A stretch of 64,000 bases of DNA from Trichoplax adhaerens (lineage: Eukaryota; Placozoa; Uniplacotomia; Trichoplacea; Trichoplacidae). The position numbers and the translations under genes were made by a program. Of this stretch, positions 61,501 to 64,000 are shown in pieces. Position 1 is the first letter of the stretch. Each line of letters starts with the position of its first letter. Where the stretch lies: the NCBI RefSeq assembly GCF_000150275.1, contig NW_002060947.1:2717740-2781739 (forward strand). Direction: 5' to 3'. A model generated the notes under the pieces. The model saw nothing but the letters and a program-made list of their open reading frames with translations. It was not told where the DNA came from and searched no databases.

Positions 61501-64000
61501 TACGTTTTATGATTTAAAGGATTATCAAAGAACTGCGGTAGCGGACGCTGCTTTATGATTAACCTATTGGTTAATAGCTTAATTGCTAATGGGATAGAAA
61601 ATATTCTGGAATCTGCAATATCTGTGGTTACGTTAGCATTAAGTAGTAGATTTGATGAGCAATTTATAGAGCACTTAGCTATTACCGATGACGAAAAGCA
61701 CTCGAACGATAGTGAAGTTATTTATTGCAATAGTATCCTCTTAGCTCTGAGCAAACATCTTATTCATAGTTTATCAGACATCGTTATAAGCGATATGGTA
61801 ATATTATCGACGGATTCTTGCAAAGATAGAAAGGAATTGCAACGCTATGACATTAAAGTAGCTGTAAATCTTCTAAATCAGTTACAGCGTATGTTAGTAT
61901 TTAGAGTGTTTGAAGCAAGCAAGGAATCAATAACAAATGGTACCTATACATTTTTAAGATTTACAATTTGATAACTTCTTATTCAGTTACATGTAAATGA
62001 TACTGTGAACTCTTTTTATCACTCTGTTTGTTCGTTAAAAGCGTCTGTTTTATACGTAAAATGTTTCCGATAGGGAAATCCTCTGCAAAAAATAGGGAAC
62101 TTCATGCTGCGCTCATGCTATTGGATTATTATCTTACGAGCTTATCAGCCAGTGCTTGCAAAATATTTAGGAAAGCTGTTCAAATCTTGAAAGAGGAGGA
62201 GCAGTTCTATGGAGGAATTATTGATCTCCTAACTAAGAGTGCTATTGGTAATAATTAGGAACGAAATTTTTCACTTTATTATTATTAAATTATAAGTATT
62301 GACTGGAGTCACTTCCCATTTTCTACTCAGGTGTTTTGTTGCCCGAATTGGTAATAGATCTACTATTGTTACAGTCCCGTGTTCCGGATAAAATATCAAA
62401 GTTATCTGAAGTAACCTCCTTAATTACTTTACTCAACGTCCTTGATGAATTTAATTTGCTTGCATCCGATATATCAAAAGAAGATGAAAGTGATATGACA
62501 TGGCCTGAAGGTTTTTAAATGAACTTTTTAACGTTCTATTATAGTAATTTGAATGCACAGAATAAAATATCTTAAATTTCAATCTGTGGTTATAGTCTTG
62601 GTTATCAGTGAGGAACTTAAATATAATGAAGATGTTCCAGTAATACGGCTAGAAGATATTGAAAATCATAACAAAGAAGGTGGCGTATGGACCATTATTA
62701 ATGGCAGAGTTTACGATTTAAGTGAATTCATGCTACAAGCTCCCTGTTCGGAAGAGAAATTGAATCAGTACGCAGGTTAGAATGTTTATAGTTAATTACC
62801 TTCTGAACATGTTTTTTCATTGTTTATTTATAAAATTGTATTAGGTAAGGATGCTACGGAAGTATTTGATAGCGCGGGCCACTCAGAAGAAGCAAAAGCT
62901 CTGATGCAAGCTTTCTTTGTTGGGTTATATGCTGAGGTTAGTATTGAATCAGTTTTAATTATGTACGCATATCTGTATTTTTATTAACCAATTTAAATTG
63001 CTAATGCAAAATTGAAATTGAATTTGACAGCCAGAAAACATCGTGAAATGTCGCGGAGTTCAGCCTGTTTCATTGATATTTCTAGATACGGAAAGGGCTC
63101 TAGGTCGTTTGTTAGGCTTACACGCGTGTTATTTATCAAAGAGTGGTATATTGACGCCGGAGGAGGAATGCTATGGGCCATTACTATCTTCAGAGTTTTT
63201 TAAAGGTGGGATGAATGAATCCGTTCATTCGAATGCAGGAAATACATCTAGTACGGAAAACAAAGTAGATGGCCCATCTACTCTATTTCTAACAGCCCTA
63301 GCGAATGGACATACCAATGAAACGCAAGTAAAAATATTCGATAACTTAATTACTAATTACTGTCAACGAAAACATTTGATTACTCCAATGTCGTTAACCG
63401 GCGATCATCCACTGGAGCGTTGTGGAAAGATCTTATTGGCTTGTTTAATAAAACATCTTGGCCTTACACCATTAACGCTTGCAATAATACAGAGGGAGCA
63501 AATATCTATGACGGAAGAATCTGATAGATTTGAAGGGAAGACAGCTAATAATTCCGTTGGCTGTATGAATGAATTACCAACAGCTCTTGGAGAAATTTGC
63601 AAGATTGTTTATCGTGCTAAATGTGCAATTATTAGAGCTCATCAAGAGTCATCTTGTTCATATGATGAGATATGCTCCACAATCTTGGAGCGCTGTGAAT
63701 TTGTGTTAAACGATTTACGGCCTGCAGTCCTAGGTAACAAGCAGCTAACATCTCCCAATCGAAAAACTAATAGTTGCTCGCGTTGGAAAAAGATTTATTC
63801 TAAATTAAAATCCAAAGGCCCCATCAAACCTAACCATGAACAGGATAAAAATATCTCCGAATGCGACGTTGATACAAAACATAGCTCACAAACTGAAGAA
63901 AAAGTAGCAATAGAAACAGAGATGGCGCCCATATATAAGGTTAATCTTTAAATACTATTGTTATATATTGGTATGCACATTTTCGTAGGTGTAATTACTG
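55594..64000 (+). CDS. HERC2: HERC2, giant RCC1/cytochrome-b5/HECT E3 ligase, N-terminal part (runs off right edge)
   Basis: Exons: 55594-55665, 57285-57832, 58083-58343, 58534-58789, 59036-59200, 59271-59468, 59574-59725, 59786-59931, 60003-60116, 60219-60396, 60495-60765, 60955-61158, 61218-61446, 61520-61939, 62074-62247, 62331-62510, 62596-62775, 62845-62936, 63031-63939. All are in phase, 1,583 codons so far, about the first third of the roughly 4,800-aa family. The start [20 protein letters not shown] parallels human HERC2. Then come [27 protein letters not shown] and [16 protein letters not shown] seven-bladed RCC1-like propeller (about residues 435-800) has repeated SWG/GRLGHG motifs. 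A cytochrome-b5-like domain (about 1200-1280) has APCSEE where heme proteins have HPGG, so heme binding is doubtful. HERC2 acts in DNA repair and centrosome control in mammals. The donor of exon 2 and acceptor of exon 3 are least certain. The last donor lies at 63940; the HECT domain is outside. Confidence 0.95.
57285..57832 (+). other. HERC2 exon 2 with an eight-cysteine insert
   Basis: Between the conserved block ending [10 protein letters not shown] and the conserved [12 protein letters not shown] block, residues 73-98 contain eight cysteines spaced C-x6-C-x-C-C-x3-C-x5-C-x-C-x2-C (YCGRRV...[13 protein letters not shown]...CNCGPC). Human HERC2, as I recall it, has a charged Lys/Glu-rich linker here. 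The spacing suggests binding of one or two zinc ions, but I cannot name the domain. Reading frame, splice phases and codon use are continuous with the rest of the gene, so this is not an assembly artefact by any sign in the sequence. Confidence 0.8.

Noticed and set aside
61996..62073. Frame upstream of HERC2 exon 15
   Set aside because: A stop codon precedes it in frame and the acceptor at 62072-62073 joins exon 14 in phase; the upstream piece is intron.
1..64000. CRISPR array, operon, prophage or tRNA/rRNA gene
   Set aside because: No regularly spaced repeats with unique spacers, no Shine-Dalgarno-led gene runs, and no cloverleaf or rRNA core sequences were recognised; the intron-rich genes make the DNA eukaryotic.

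Overview
The window is eukaryotic, AT-rich nuclear DNA from an animal. Genes are split into many short exons joined by small GT-AG introns, mostly 70-400 bp. The recognisable products are a PRDM13-type PR/zinc-finger protein, a class A GPCR, HERC2, TBCK, TAF13, DPM3, an MTUS/ATIP-like coiled-coil protein and a secreted phospholipase A2. Two-thirds AT, compact introns, single-exon GPCR and sPLA2 genes, and very human-like TBCK and HERC2 together suggest an early-branching metazoan. A placozoan is my best guess; a sponge or cnidarian is not excluded. I see no bacterial operon, phage, CRISPR array or rRNA/tRNA gene.

Layout. 225-1732 (-): TAF13 in five small exons. 4305-6568 (-): PRDM13-like gene in three exons. 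About 6.6-14.5 kb: long non-coding stretch with one decayed LINE reverse-transcriptase tail near 13.6-13.8 kb. 14531-15007 (-): secreted PLA2. 16839-24439 (+): TBCK in 28 exons. 27327-28550 (-): orphan rhodopsin-family GPCR. 28.6-44.2 kb: the largest gene-poor stretch. 44233-49534 (-): MTUS/ATIP-like gene. 53131-54860 (-): DPM3 in four tiny exons. 55594 to the right edge (+): the first 1,583 codons of HERC2, which runs out of the window.

For TAF13, PRDM13, TBCK, MTUS, DPM3 and HERC2 I built the exon chain by hand from splice consensus, reading phase and similarity to known proteins. Each chain keeps one open frame: TAF13 120 aa, PRDM13-like 512 aa, TBCK 880 aa, MTUS-like 944 aa, DPM3 92 aa. 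The genes are mostly unrelated housekeeping or developmental genes, not a pathway cluster.

The most unusual non-coding signal is a dispersed pentamer array best written (GTACW)n, W = A or T. Because GTAC is its own reverse complement, the arrays are palindromic at every scale. The denser clusters lie just upstream of TAF13, between sPLA2 and TBCK, between DPM3 and HERC2, and upstream of MTUS. I saw none near PRDM13 or the GPCR. The most unusual protein signal is an eight-cysteine insert near the N terminus of HERC2 that I do not recall in the human protein.
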